The notes: generated from the letters alone by a model not told the origin. A DNA stretch of 52,888 nucleotides from Sphingomonadaceae bacterium (GCA_947473355.1 CANJCQ010000021.1:1-52888), one strand, 5' to 3'. Positions 25,817 through 35,485 are shown, numbered from the stretch's first letter. Numbers and translations: made by a program.

Positions 25817-27451
25817 ATGGCACATGAAGAGACATTCGATCTGGTGATCGTCGGCAGCGGCTGCGCTTCGGTAACTGCCGCGCTGGCTGCAAAGTCCCTC
25901 GGCGGCAGCGCCCTGATTATCGAGAAGCAGGCGCTGTTCGGCGGCTCGTCCGCCTATTCGGGCGGCATCCTGTGGATCCCCAACAACCCGCTTCTGGACG
26001 ACGACACCGAGGATGCCAGCCGCGCCTATCTCAACGCTATTGTTGGTGAACCCAGCAAGGCCTCGCCGATAATCAAGCGCGAAGCCTTCTTGCGTGAAGG
26101 GCCCCGTGCAATCCAGTTCCTGCTCGATCAGGGAGTCAATCTCGTCAGGGTATTCTGGCCCGACTATTATTCGTCCGCGCCCGGCGGGCACGAATATGGC
26201 CGCACTGTTGCCGGCGCGCTGTTCGACATCAACGAGCTGGGCGAATGGCGCGACAGGCTCGGCGTCTTCTCCGGCTTTCCCGCATTGCCGGTAGGCAGCC
26301 ATGAATTCGTCGATCTGACATTGGCCAAGCGCACCTGGAAAGGGCGCATTGCGGGCATGAAACTGGGCGCACGCATGGCCTGGGACAAGCTCACTGGCAA
26401 GCGGCGGCGCGGATCGGGCAATGCCATCCAGGGGCGGCTGTTGCAGGCTGCGCTCAAGGCCGCAATTCCCATTCGCCTCGAAACCGAGCTGATCGGCATC
26501 GAAACCGAAGGCGAGAAGGTGACAGGCGTGCGGGTGCGCGATGCCAGCGGCGAACATGTCATCAAGGCCAATCGCGGCGTGCTGCTCAACGCCGGCGGCT
26601 TCTCGCGCAATCTCAAGATGCGCGAGCAGTTCCAGCCGAAACCGACCTCGGTCGACTGGACGCAGGTCAATCCCGGCGACACCGGCGAGGTCATGCAAAT
26701 GGCCATGGCGCTCGGTGCCGATACCGATTGCATGGAGGAAGCCTGGTGGACCCCTGGCTCGCTCTTGCCCGATGGTACATACGGCGGCTTCCATGTGCCC
26801 GGCGAAAGCGGCAAGCCGCACGTCATCATCGTCGGGCCGGACGGCAAGCGGGTCGGCAACGAAGCCGGCGCCTATATGGAATTTGGTCAGCGGATGTATG
26901 CCAAAGGCGCAGTCCCGTCATACGCCATTCTCGAGAGCCGGGTGCTGAGCTATTACAGCTGGGGTCCGATCATGGTCGGAACGTCAGTCAAGCCGTTCAT
27001 CGACAATGGATACCTCATTGCCGACGACACGCTGGAAGGCCTCGCCCGGAAATGCGGCATCGATGTCGCAGGCTTCACAGCAGAAGTGGCGCGGTTCAAT
27101 GGCTTTGCCGCCAGCGGCGTGGACGAGGATTTCCAGCGCGGCGCCAGCTTTCACAACCAGGCCATGGGCGATCCCAACAACAAGCCCAACCCCTCGCTCG
27201 GAGCCATCGAGCGCGGGCCGTTCTATGCGGTGAAGATCTGGCCGATGGACGTGGGCACTTCGGGCGGCATCGTCACTGACGAATATGCCCGGGTGCTGAA
27301 GACCGACGGCAAACCGATCGCCGGGCTCTATGCGGCGGGGAATATCACAGCACCGGTGGTAGCCGGAACCTACCCCGGTGCCGGTGCAAGTCTGGGCGGC
27401 GGCGTTACCTGGGGCTTTGTTGCTGCGCGGCACATGTTGGGGGCGAATTGA
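25817..27451 (+). CDS. FAD-dependent 3-ketosteroid-1-dehydrogenase-like flavoprotein
   Basis: A protein of 544 residues of the fumarate reductase/KSTD flavoprotein family. The N-terminus carries LVIVGSGCASVTAALAAKSL for FAD binding and FGGSSAYSGGILWIPNN; the C-terminus has YAVKIWPMDVGTSGGIVTD, GLYAAGN and TYPGAGASLGGGVTWGF. Such enzymes introduce a double bond next to a ketone in a ring, or reduce one. The usual KSTD ending YPG.G.TIGPAMTFG is altered here to GASLGGGVTWG, so true Delta1-dehydrogenase activity is uncertain. GGAGGGG precedes the ATG. The next gene encodes a second member and starts 13 bases after the stop. Confidence 0.88.
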   Translation: MAHEETFDLVIVGSGCASVTAALAAKSLGGSALIIEKQALFGGSSAYSGGILWIPNNPLLDDDTEDASRAYLNAIVGEPSKASPIIKREAFLREGPRAIQFLLDQGVNLVRVFWPDYYSSAPGGHEYGRTVAGALFDINELGEWRDRLGVFSGFPALPVGSHEFVDLTLAKRTWKGRIAGMKLGARMAWDKLTGKRRRGSGNAIQGRLLQAALKAAIPIRLETELIGIETEGEKVTGVRVRDASGEHVIKANRGVLLNAGGFSRNLKMREQFQPKPTSVDWTQVNPGDTGEVMQMAMALGADTDCMEEAWWTPGSLLPDGTYGGFHVPGESGKPHVIIVGPDGKRVGNEAGAYMEFGQRMYAKGAVPSYAILESRVLSYYSWGPIMVGTSVKPFIDNGYLIADDTLEGLARKCGIDVAGFTAEVARFNGFAASGVDEDFQRGASFHNQAMGDPNNKPNPSLGAIERGPFYAVKIWPMDVGTSGGIVTDEYARVLKTDGKPIAGLYAAGNITAPVVAGTYPGAGASLGGGVTWGFVAARHMLGAN

Positions 27452-27464
27452 GGATCGGACGGCA

Positions 27465-29186
27465 GTGGCCCGGACAGCACCTGCCTTGAAGACCAACTGG
27501 GACGTCATTGTTATCGGATCGGGTGCTGGCGGCCTGCTTGCTGCCCTGCGCGCGGCGGCCAATGGTCTTTCGACAATCGTCTTTGAAAAGACCGGCTACT
27601 ACGGCGGCACGACAGCAACTTCAGGTGGCGCGATCTGGGTGCCGTGCCACGGCCTGGACGGACATGAAGACAGCCGCGAGCAGGCCCTTGCCTATCTGCA
27701 ACATGTTACTGCAGGCGAAGCGCATGCCGACCGGATAGCGGCCTATCTCGATCGAGCGCCCGCGATGATCGCGTTCCTGCAGCAATGCGGCATCGCCTGC
27801 GACATGCTGGCAGGCTATCCAGATTATTATACCGAAGCGCCGGGTGCCCTTGTCGGCCGCGCGCTGGTCCCGCGTGAAATCGATGGCATGGATCTGGGCG
27901 AAGACTTTGCCGATTTGAGGCCACCCTTTGGGGCATTCATGCTGCTTGATCGCTATTCGTTGGATCTTGAGCAGGCCTTCGCGCTTTCCGCACGGCTGCC
28001 AGGCTGGCGGCGGGTCGCGGCGGCCATGATGCTGCGATACTGGCTGGACCTGCCATGGCGCCTGAAGTCCCGGCGCGATCGCAGGGCAACAATGGGCAAT
28101 GCCCTGATTGGCGCGATGCGACGCGAATTGAAACGGCTTGGCGTGCCGGTCGTGCTGAATTCCGCGCTTGGCCGTATCCTGAGAGAGGACGGGCGTGTCA
28201 CTGGCGTCGAACTTTCCGGCAGCGGCGCGCAAGGCAGGTTCGAAGCCCGCAAGGGTGTGATCCTTGCGGCCGGCGGTTTCGAGCAATCGCAGACGCTGCG
28301 TGACGAAAACCTGCCCGTCGCCACCGACCACCACTGGAGCCTGACGCCGCCCGGCGCAAACACCGGAGACGCGCTGATTGCGGCAAGCGCGATCGGCGCG
28401 GCGCGCGAATTCATGGACTATTGCTGGTGGGCACCGAGCACGCAGTTACCCTCAGCGGACAATCCGCAAGTGCTTGTGACACACCAGATGTTTTTCGATC
28501 ATCGCCACCCGCACAGTCTGGTGGTCAATGGCCTCGGCGAGCGCTTCGTCAATGAAAGCTGTTCCTACGACGACTTCGGCAAGGCCATGATTGCCGACCA
28601 CGTGAAGTCTGGAGCCAACCTGCCGTGCTGGATGATCTTCGACGCGACCTATCGCGAAAGATATGGCTGCGGCGGGATATTGCCGGGATCGGTAATGCCC
28701 GACAGCCGCGTGCCCCAGAGTTGGTGGAACGGCTTCTTCTACAAGGCCGCAACGCTGGATGAATTGGCAAGCAGGATCAGCATTCCGGCCGGCACGCTGG
28801 CCAGTTCCGTCGCCGATATCAACCGCTTCGCCGGGGCTGGCAGGGACACGGATTTCGCGCGGGGCGAGAGCGCCTATGACCGGTTCTTCGGAGACCAGTC
28901 AGTCCAGCCTAACCCTTCGCTGGGACCAGTCGACCAGCCGCCCTACTATGCGATCCGCATTCAACTCGGGGATCTTGGCACCAAGGGCGGGATCAAGGTC
29001 GATGCCAATGCACAGGTTATCGACACGGCCGGGCGGCCTGTCGGCGGGCTCTATGCGGTCGGCAACTGCGCCGCATCGCCATTTGCCAATTGTTATCCCG
29101 GCTCTGGTGGCACTATCGGGCCAGCCATGGCCTTCGGCATGATCGCCGCCGACCATGTGGCGCAACAGACGTCAGGAACAGACTGA
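27465..29186 (+). CDS. FAD-dependent 3-ketosteroid-1-dehydrogenase-like flavoprotein (second copy)
   Basis: A protein of about 573 residues related to the product of the gene immediately upstream. Motifs are DVIVIGSGAGGLLAALRAAA, YGGTTATSGGAIWVPCHG and, at the C-terminus, GDLGTKGGIKVD, GLYAVGN and CYPGSGGTIGPAMAFG, which is closer to the classical KSTD ending than its neighbour. It probably desaturates a cyclic ketone. I chose GTG 27465, 13 bases past the previous stop; a TTG at 27486 is an alternative. The frame itself is open into the preceding gene. The two flavoproteins may act on different rings or in opposite directions. Confidence 0.87.
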   Translation: MARTAPALKTNWDVIVIGSGAGGLLAALRAAANGLSTIVFEKTGYYGGTTATSGGAIWVPCHGLDGHEDSREQALAYLQHVTAGEAHADRIAAYLDRAPAMIAFLQQCGIACDMLAGYPDYYTEAPGALVGRALVPREIDGMDLGEDFADLRPPFGAFMLLDRYSLDLEQAFALSARLPGWRRVAAAMMLRYWLDLPWRLKSRRDRRATMGNALIGAMRRELKRLGVPVVLNSALGRILREDGRVTGVELSGSGAQGRFEARKGVILAAGGFEQSQTLRDENLPVATDHHWSLTPPGANTGDALIAASAIGAAREFMDYCWWAPSTQLPSADNPQVLVTHQMFFDHRHPHSLVVNGLGERFVNESCSYDDFGKAMIADHVKSGANLPCWMIFDATYRERYGCGGILPGSVMPDSRVPQSWWNGFFYKAATLDELASRISIPAGTLASSVADINRFAGAGRDTDFARGESAYDRFFGDQSVQPNPSLGPVDQPPYYAIRIQLGDLGTKGGIKVDANAQVIDTAGRPVGGLYAVGNCAASPFANCYPGSGGTIGPAMAFGMIAADHVAQQTSGTD

Positions 29187-29243
29187 GAGCGGACATCAAC
29201 CGTAAAGCGTTTCCTTTGCCGCTCCAGGATGGGCACCAGTTCC

Positions 29244-29675
29244 CTATCTGGCCGCCGCGCCCCACGGTTCGGACGCCACTGATCCGACCAGTTCGGTCTC
29301 GCGCCGGGCGAACAGCCACTCCTCGCCGACCTCCACCAGAATGTCGTGATAACGACCGGCGGCGACGACAAGGCTGGCTGTCCTCCCATCGGCGACGAAG
29401 ATGAAGTTCGAGCTGACCTTCGCTTCCCCGCCCGCAATCTCGATGATTGAATCCGTAGTGAGATGCATCCCTCTGAGTTCCGGCGGCTGGTCCAGCTCGA
29501 TGAAGGCGCGCAGGGCCGTATGGCCGCGATGCTCCTGATCCATCAGCACGAAGCAGCCATCGCCAGCAAAGAGCCGCACCCAGCTGTCAAAATCGCCCTT
29601 GTCGGTGAAGTGACAGAACCGGGCGATGGTCCGGCGGATCTTCTCCTCAGCCGATGGTGCGGTTGGATCCGTCAT
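29244..29675 (-). CDS. SnoaL-like (NTF2 fold) protein
   Basis: A protein of 143 residues with the cone-shaped NTF2/SnoaL layout: EEKIRRTIARFCHFTDKGDF at the start, then WVRLFAGDGCFVLM, a central HLTTDSIIEI strand and a final EEWLFARRETELVG. This pattern is shared by ring-hydroxylating dioxygenase beta subunits, scytalone dehydratase and ketosteroid isomerase-like proteins, so isomerase, dehydratase or binding roles are all possible. It lies 16 bases after the carboxymuconolactone-decarboxylase-like gene and is probably co-transcribed. Start chosen at ATG 29675; the longer frame lacks similarity upstream. Confidence 0.8.
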   Translation of the reverse strand: MTDPTAPSAEEKIRRTIARFCHFTDKGDFDSWVRLFAGDGCFVLMDQEHRGHTALRAFIELDQPPELRGMHLTTDSIIEIAGGEAKVSSNFIFVADGRTASLVVAAGRYHDILVEVGEEWLFARRETELVGSVASEPWGAAAR

Positions 29676-29691
29676 TTTGGCCCCTGCCCGC

Positions 29692-30270
29692 TCAGGCAAG
29701 TGCGTCCAAACGCACTTCCCGGAAATCGCCCGAAGCGAAAACCTGCTTCGAATGCTCGCTGATCCCCATTGAAACGAGCAACCGGCCAAAGCCAATGTAC
29801 TGGCCGATCATCATGCCAAGCTCAAGGATTTCGGCGGAACTGAAAGCGGCCAGCAAGCGGTCGACGAATGGTTGGTCGATCCGTTGATGATCGTAGGCAA
29901 GGCGGTCCGCGAATTCGACGGCAAGTTGCTCGCGCTCGTCCAGCTGGCGTTCCGCCTCGGGAAAATCAAGCTGGGCGATACGCGCCTCATCGAGGCCTTG
30001 CTCCTGCGCCGAGGCGTAACGGGCATTCATGCAGGCCTGGCAATTGTTCAATCGCGCAATCTGGATGCGCGCGATTTCCTTGATGCGCGTATCAAGCACG
30101 CCTTCTTCATGCGCCGGGTAGAAGAAGGAAAAGTAGCGCTCGAACAGCTCGGGGTTGTGCGCCATCACTGCGTTCAGCGCCGGATCGCGACCTTCAGCCT
30201 TGTCGCGCTCGACGCGTTCGCGGAAAAAATCATCCAGTTCGTGGTCGGGGACGAGGGGCAGACGGCTCAT
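29692..30270 (-). CDS. Carboxymuconolactone decarboxylase/AhpD-like protein
   Basis: A protein of 192 residues with the all-helical AhpD/CMD fold. The active-site segment is RLNNCQACMNARYASAQEQG (about residues 74-93), a CxxC pair as in AhpD, but the His that follows four residues later in classical AhpD is Arg here. Such proteins act as peroxidase adaptors or as lactone decarboxylases; for this subgroup the role is unknown. GGAGAGAAC precedes ATG 30270. It heads a two-gene minus-strand operon with the SnoaL-like gene and diverges from the molybdopterin-enzyme operon. A relative with the same CxxC...R pattern is at 47305-47907. Confidence 0.85.
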   Translation of the reverse strand: MSRLPLVPDHELDDFFRERVERDKAEGRDPALNAVMAHNPELFERYFSFFYPAHEEGVLDTRIKEIARIQIARLNNCQACMNARYASAQEQGLDEARIAQLDFPEAERQLDEREQLAVEFADRLAYDHQRIDQPFVDRLLAAFSSAEILELGMMIGQYIGFGRLLVSMGISEHSKQVFASGDFREVRLDALA

Positions 30271-30421
30271 GGCGTTCTCTCCGGTGACTGGCCATTCGTG
30301 CGACTGATGGCCGGGACCATTGTCGCGGCAAGTCAAACAGCCTTTCTCAACGGCGCATATAGTGACACTTTGATGGGACGATCGCAACCGGGCGGTGGGC
30401 ATGGCATTGGGAGATAGCGTG

Positions 30422-32599
30422 ATGCTGCGGCAGGTCCATTCCTTCTGTCGAATCTGCAGCGGCGGCTGCGGCACATTGCTGACGGTCGATGAACAAGACC
30501 GCATCGTCGATATCCGGGGCGACAAGGCGCAACCGATGTCGCGCGGTTATGCCTGCGCAAAGGGATTGCAGGCCGAAGAGAGCCTCCACGGTCCGGATCG
30601 CCTGTTGCACCCGCTGCGCCGCAGTGCTGACCTCTTTCGTGATATCAAGCTGGACGCTGCCTTCGATGAGATTGCCGGGCAACTGCAGCGGATCATCGAC
30701 GAGCATGGGCCCGAAGCTGTCGGCATGTATGTCGGCGGCGGATCGGCCTTCAACGCGACCTGGCTGCCGATGCAGCCGGGTTTCATGCAGGCCATCGGCT
30801 CGCCCCAGCTGTTTTCCACGCTGACCATCGACCAGTCCGCCAAGGTGATCTCGTTCGAGCGCATGGGGGCATGGGGCGCGGGCACCAATGATCTGGACGA
30901 ATCCGAAGTCGTCCTGATCCTTGGCGTCAATCCGCTGGTCTCGCACGGGCTGCCGGTCATGGCCGCAGACCCCGTCCGGCGGCTCAAACGGGCCAAATCG
31001 CGGGGCACGAAGGTCATCTGCATCGATCCGCGCCGGACCGAGACCGGGCAATTCGCCGATCTACTGCTGCAGCCGCTGCCGGGGCAAGATGTCGCGATAA
31101 TGGCCGGGATCATCCGCCTGGTGCTGGCCAATGGCTGGGAAGACAAGGACTTCTGCGCCAGCCACATCGGCGCGCAGCGAATGGCGGACCTGCGCGCGGC
31201 AGTCGAACCGTTTGGCGAAGCCCTGGTTGCGCGCCGCGCCGGGCTGGCCTCGGGCGAGCTGCTCGCGGTCGCACAGATGTTCGCGCGCGATGCCCGCAAG
31301 GGCAGCGCCTATTGCGGAACCGGCCCCTGCATGGCGCCATTCGGCAATACCACCCAGCACCTCGTCGACTGCCTGACCTTCATCTGCGGACGTGTGAAGC
31401 GCGCCGGGGACCGCGCGTTGACCGACATGATCGGGCCGCACTATCCGCTCCATGCCGAAGTGGTGCCCGGCCCGCGGTCCTACGAAGCTCTGCCCCCCAG
31501 CCGTATCCGCGGCGCCGGCGCGGTGGGCGGCGAAAAACTTACCTCGACGCTGGCGGAGGAAATCCTGACCCCCGGCCCCGGCCAGATCCGGGCGCTGTTT
31601 GTGGTCGGCGCCAACCCGGTCGTCGGCATCCCCAACCAGCGACTGGTGATCGAGGCATTCGAGTCGCTCGACCTGCTCGTCACGATCGATCCCTTCCTGA
31701 CCGAAACCGCCCGGCTCTCGCACTATGTCCTTGCGCCCACGATGATGTACGAGCGGGAGGACCTGCCGCTGAGCCTCGCCGGCTATCCGCTCTATCCCGA
31801 GAACTGGACCCAATACACTGCCGCCGCTGTTGCGCCGCCCGAGGGGGCGGACGTGATGGAGGAAACGCTGATGATGTGGGAGATCGCCCGGCGGCTCGGC
31901 CTGTCGATCTTCTACGACGGCAAGGAGCACCTCGGCATCGACGAGCCGCCCAGCCGGCAGCAACTACTGGAGATCCGCCTGCGCGGATCGCGGTTCACCC
32001 TCGACGAATTGAAGGCGCTTGAGGCGGGCGTGGTGGTCGATGCGCCCGATCTCGTCATCCGCGAAGCGCGGCCCGGCGCCGATGCGCAGCTTGATGTCAT
32101 GCCCGCCGATGTCGCAGCCGAGCTCGCCCAGTTCCTCGCCAGCGGTGCGGAGCACAACGTCTCCGGCGCGGATGGAAGGCAGCGCTTTTCGCATCTGCTC
32201 TCAAGCCGCCGCATGCGCGAGGTATTCTGCAGTTCGGGCCGGCACCTGTCCGAAGTCAGGAAGCGCCGGCCCTACAATCCGGCCTTTCTCTCGGCCGGCG
32301 ATATGAATGAGATGAACCTGCAGAACGGCGACCGGGTCAGGATTTCATCCGAATTCGGATCAATCGATGCCTTCGCCGAAACAGACGATGGCCTGAGGCA
32401 AGGCGTCGTCTCACTCGCGCATGGCTTTGGCGGACTTCCGGAGGACGATCCCGACAATGGCGCCTGCGTCAACCTGCTGATCGACACCCGCAGCCATGTC
32501 GAGCCAATCAACGCGATGCCGCGCATGTCCGGAATTCCGGTGAATATCGCCAAGCTGAACGCATTTGCCGGCAGTGAGGCGCGAGTTCAGCGGGCATGA
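30422..32599 (+). CDS. Molybdopterin-dependent oxidoreductase with N-terminal [4Fe-4S] site
   Basis: A protein of 725 residues of the DMSO-reductase (bis-MGD) superfamily. An N-terminal cubane site is formed by Cys9, Cys12, Cys16 and Cys45 (FCRICSGGC, GYACAKG). The molybdopterin domain follows and a dinucleotide-binding domain ends the protein (FLSAGDMNEMNLQNGDRVRI). No twin-arginine signal is visible, so it is cytoplasmic. Relatives include formate dehydrogenases, acetylene hydratase and hydroxylating enzymes; no partner subunit is encoded. The start ATG 30422 is preceded by GGGAG. Its stop overlaps the start of a P450 gene (ATGA), opening a tightly coupled seven-gene operon. Confidence 0.9.
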   Translation: MLRQVHSFCRICSGGCGTLLTVDEQDRIVDIRGDKAQPMSRGYACAKGLQAEESLHGPDRLLHPLRRSADLFRDIKLDAAFDEIAGQLQRIIDEHGPEAVGMYVGGGSAFNATWLPMQPGFMQAIGSPQLFSTLTIDQSAKVISFERMGAWGAGTNDLDESEVVLILGVNPLVSHGLPVMAADPVRRLKRAKSRGTKVICIDPRRTETGQFADLLLQPLPGQDVAIMAGIIRLVLANGWEDKDFCASHIGAQRMADLRAAVEPFGEALVARRAGLASGELLAVAQMFARDARKGSAYCGTGPCMAPFGNTTQHLVDCLTFICGRVKRAGDRALTDMIGPHYPLHAEVVPGPRSYEALPPSRIRGAGAVGGEKLTSTLAEEILTPGPGQIRALFVVGANPVVGIPNQRLVIEAFESLDLLVTIDPFLTETARLSHYVLAPTMMYEREDLPLSLAGYPLYPENWTQYTAAAVAPPEGADVMEETLMMWEIARRLGLSIFYDGKEHLGIDEPPSRQQLLEIRLRGSRFTLDELKALEAGVVVDAPDLVIREARPGADAQLDVMPADVAAELAQFLASGAEHNVSGADGRQRFSHLLSSRRMREVFCSSGRHLSEVRKRRPYNPAFLSAGDMNEMNLQNGDRVRISSEFGSIDAFAETDDGLRQGVVSLAHGFGGLPEDDPDNGACVNLLIDTRSHVEPINAMPRMSGIPVNIAKLNAFAGSEARVQRA

Positions 32600-33834
32600 T
32601 CGCGGTCACTGACAATTCGATCGGATACGATCCGTTCAGCGCAGAGGTGATGGCCAATCCGCTGCCGTTTTATGCGCAGTTGCGGCGCGAGGCGCCAGTG
32701 CTGTTTCTCGAGAAATACGACAGCTTCGTGTTCTCGCGGTTCCAGGACATTGTCGATGTCATGACAACGCCGGGCAACGCATTTGTCGCAAGCGAATCCA
32801 CCCTGCCGACGGTAGATACTCTGCTTCGCCACAACCATGGTGTGGTGCCGGAAGTGCCGATGGATCCCATCCCGCCGGGGCCGCTGCTTGGCTCGCCGCA
32901 TTTCGAAGTGCTCCGCACCGCACACATGCGGCCGTTTCGCCCGACCCAGGTGCGTACCATGGCCTCGTTCATCCAGCGGCTTTGTGACCAGCGGCTGGAC
33001 GCGCTCCTGCCCGGGCGGCAATTCGACCTTACGCAGGACTATGGCGGTTTTGTCGCCGCAGGCACGATCTGCCACATGTTTGGCATGCCAGCGAACCAGG
33101 CGGCGGAAGTGCTTCAGCTGGTCAACGATCTCAGCCGCACCGACAAGGAAGGCGGCGCGAACGATGTGCCCACCATCATCGGTACCTGCGTCGCGATGAT
33201 GATCGAATCGATCACGCGCCGCCGCGAGGCTGGCGCTGACGGAGCAAACCCGCTGATCGACGGGCTGATCGGGCTCCAATATTACGGCCGCCCATTGAGC
33301 GATGTCGAAGTGGCGACCCAGCTGGTCTGCGCCTTTATCGGCGGCACCGAAACCGTGCCCAAGATCGCGGCGCACGGCCTCATGGAGCTGGCCCGCCACC
33401 CGCAGCAGCTTGCCGAGGTGCGCGCCGATCTGGCAGGAAATGTTCCGCTGGCGGTCGAAGAGATGATCCGCTTCTGCGCGCCGGCACAATGGTTCGCCCG
33501 CACAGCGCACCGGGATCTGACAGTTGCCGGGGTCGATGTCAGGAAGGGCCAGCGAGTGATCGCCTTGTTCGGCTCGGCCGCGCGCGACGAGGCGGAATTT
33601 GGCGAAGCCGATCGCTTCATCTGGAACCGCAGCATCGACCGCGTGCTCTCGTTTGGCGCGGGACCGCACTATTGCATCGGCATCCATCTTGCCCGGCTGG
33701 AATTGAAGATCCTGGTCGAGACTTTCCTGCGGCGGGTCGGAAGCTTTTCATTCGACATGGATAAGGCGATCCGGCTGCCGTCCAGTTTCCAATGGGGCTG
33801 GAACAGCCTGCCGGTCTTTGCGGAGGGTGCCTGA
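32596..33834 (+). CDS. Cytochrome P450 (first of two in the operon)
   Basis: A complete bacterial P450 of 412 residues. The oxygen-activating I-helix motif is CAFIGGTETVPK and the haem-ligand loop is LSFGAGPHYCIGIHLARLE with the Cys near residue 356. It is soluble and needs an external ferredoxin; none is encoded in the window. It would hydroxylate an unactivated C-H bond of the cluster's substrate. Its ATG overlaps the stop of the molybdopterin enzyme, and the SMP-30 gene begins at the base after its own stop. Confidence 0.95.
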   Translation: MIAVTDNSIGYDPFSAEVMANPLPFYAQLRREAPVLFLEKYDSFVFSRFQDIVDVMTTPGNAFVASESTLPTVDTLLRHNHGVVPEVPMDPIPPGPLLGSPHFEVLRTAHMRPFRPTQVRTMASFIQRLCDQRLDALLPGRQFDLTQDYGGFVAAGTICHMFGMPANQAAEVLQLVNDLSRTDKEGGANDVPTIIGTCVAMMIESITRRREAGADGANPLIDGLIGLQYYGRPLSDVEVATQLVCAFIGGTETVPKIAAHGLMELARHPQQLAEVRADLAGNVPLAVEEMIRFCAPAQWFARTAHRDLTVAGVDVRKGQRVIALFGSAARDEAEFGEADRFIWNRSIDRVLSFGAGPHYCIGIHLARLELKILVETFLRRVGSFSFDMDKAIRLPSSFQWGWNSLPVFAEGA

Positions 33835-34719
33835 ATGCGAACGATTGAACCGAAGATAGAACTCGTTGTCGCTGCCGGAAACCTGTGCGGCGAAACACCG
33901 GTCTGGCATCCGGGCGAAGCAGCGCTCTACTGGGTCGATTGCGACGGGAACGAAGTGCTGCGCTGGGACGAAGCAAGCGGCGTGGTAAAGCGCTGGAAGA
34001 TGCCGGAACGGGTCGGCGGGGTCACATTCAAACAAGGCGGCGGCGCGCTGGTGACGCTGGCCTCGGGCCTGTTCGATTTCGATTTCTCAAGCGAGGCGCT
34101 CGTCCCGCGCATTTCCTCACCCCAGGCTTCGCATGTCGCGATGCACGAATCCGGGGTCGATCCCCACGGGCGTTTCTGGGTCGGCGGGATCAATCACCAC
34201 ATGGGCCCGGACAACATGAACCCCGGAGGCGTAAACCTCTACCGCCTGCAAGGTGATCAGTTGATTGCCGAGATCGGCGGCATTTCATGCGCCAACGGCC
34301 TGGCCTTCTCGCCCGACGGCAAGGTGCTGTATTTTTCAGACTCCCCGACCAAGCGCTGCGACAGATATGCAATTGGCGCCGACGGCAGCCTGGGGCCGCG
34401 CGAAACCTTTTTCGAGCTCGGGGACGGCGAAGGTTTTGTCGATGGCGCGACGGTCGATAGCGAAGGCGGCTATTGGGCGACGCTGGTCAGTGTCGGCCGG
34501 TTGCGGCGCTATCTCCCCGATGGCACACCGGACCTCGAAGTGGTCCTGCCGTTCAACAACCCCACCAAGGTCGCGTTCGGCGGAGCGGATATGAAACGGC
34601 TGTTCATCACCTCGATGAGCCTGACGCTGGGCGGGACCAATCCGCTTGCGCTCGACGGCGGTCTGTTCGCCTTCGACGCCGGGGTCGCGGGACTGCCCGA
34701 GCCGATGCTGAACCTGTAA
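33835..34719 (+). CDS. SMP-30/gluconolactonase-family lactone hydrolase
   Basis: A protein of 294 residues forming the six-bladed SMP-30/regucalcin propeller. Metal-binding positions are suggested by CGETPVWHPGEAALYWVD near residue 20, the CANGLAFSPDGKVLYFSDS segment near residue 160 and VDGATVDSEGGYWA near residue 205. Family members hydrolyse aldonolactones and other lactones in the presence of divalent metal. In this operon it would open a lactone before aldol cleavage. GGAGGG lies in the last codons of the upstream P450, and the start directly follows that stop. Confidence 0.92.
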   Translation: MRTIEPKIELVVAAGNLCGETPVWHPGEAALYWVDCDGNEVLRWDEASGVVKRWKMPERVGGVTFKQGGGALVTLASGLFDFDFSSEALVPRISSPQASHVAMHESGVDPHGRFWVGGINHHMGPDNMNPGGVNLYRLQGDQLIAEIGGISCANGLAFSPDGKVLYFSDSPTKRCDRYAIGADGSLGPRETFFELGDGEGFVDGATVDSEGGYWATLVSVGRLRRYLPDGTPDLEVVLPFNNPTKVAFGGADMKRLFITSMSLTLGGTNPLALDGGLFAFDAGVAGLPEPMLNL

Positions 34720-34732
34720 ACGGGAGTGAGAC

Positions 34733-35485
34733 ATGGCTAACTTGCACGACAAGCTCAAAAGCGGCGTCACAATCGGAACCTGGCTGCAGATAGGCAGCAG
34801 CCAGACCGCCGAGATCATGGGGCAGGTCGGCCTCGATTGGGTGATCCTCGATACCCAGCACGGCGGCATGTCGGAGGCTGACCTGTTGCCGTTGCTCCAG
34901 GCATTGAGCAGCACCGGCACGCCTGCACTGGTCCGCGTCAACTGGCTGGACCCTGCGCTGATCATGCGCGCAGGCGATCTGGGCTCCGATGGTGTCGTGA
35001 TCCCGATGGTGAACACGCCGGAAGATGCCGAGCTGGCAGTCCGCTCGATCCGCTATCCGCCGCGCGGCATGCGCAGCTTTGGACCCTTAAGAAACTACTT
35101 CATCGGCGGCGAGGCCAAGCAGGCGCTGTGCCTGTGCATGATCGAAACAGTAGAAGCCTTGGCAAATGTCGAGAAGATCGCTGCCGTCCCGGGGCTCGAC
35201 GGACTGTTGGTCGGCCCGGCCGATCTGGCGCTGAGCATGGGGCTGGAGTTCACCGGGCCGATGGAAGGTGCAGTGCTCGATGCAATCGAGCGGGTCGCCG
35301 CGGTCTGCAAGCAGCACGGGCTGATCGCCGCCTCGGTCGGCATGACCGCTGCCAATGTTGCCGAGCAGATCAAGCGCGGGGTGACATTTATCACCCTGGG
35401 CGCGGATTCGATGTTCATGCGGCAGGCCGCAATGCAGGAAGTCCGACAGTTGCGCGAAGTCCTTGGGCAGGAAGCAAGGTCGTGA
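34733..35485 (+). CDS. HpcH/HpaI-family class II aldolase
   Basis: A protein of 250 residues of the HpcH/HpaI aldolase family, which split 4-hydroxy-2-oxo acids into pyruvate (or glyoxylate) and an aldehyde with a divalent metal. The catalytic segment reads VILDTQHGG, with Gln where many members have Glu; other family marks are LVRVNWLDP, GLLVGPADLALSMG and FITLGADSMFM. GGGAG lies just upstream of the ATG, 13 bases after the SMP-30 gene. The next gene starts within its stop (GTGA overlap at 35482). Its presence predicts that the pathway produces a 4-hydroxy-2-oxo acid. Confidence 0.92.
   Translation: MANLHDKLKSGVTIGTWLQIGSSQTAEIMGQVGLDWVILDTQHGGMSEADLLPLLQALSSTGTPALVRVNWLDPALIMRAGDLGSDGVVIPMVNTPEDAELAVRSIRYPPRGMRSFGPLRNYFIGGEAKQALCLCMIETVEALANVEKIAAVPGLDGLLVGPADLALSMGLEFTGPMEGAVLDAIERVAAVCKQHGLIAASVGMTAANVAEQIKRGVTFITLGADSMFMRQAAMQEVRQLREVLGQEARS

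Noticed and set aside
25634..26821. Open frame of 395 codons on the minus strand
   Set aside because: Antisense to the TauD-type and KSTD-like genes, without any known domain.
30290..30312. GGCCAT...ATGGCC inverted repeat before the CMD-like gene
   Set aside because: Six-base arms rich in G and C are expected by chance in this DNA.
32587..33687. Open frame of 366 codons on the minus strand
   Set aside because: Fully antisense to a P450 with complete motifs; composition is that of a shadow frame.
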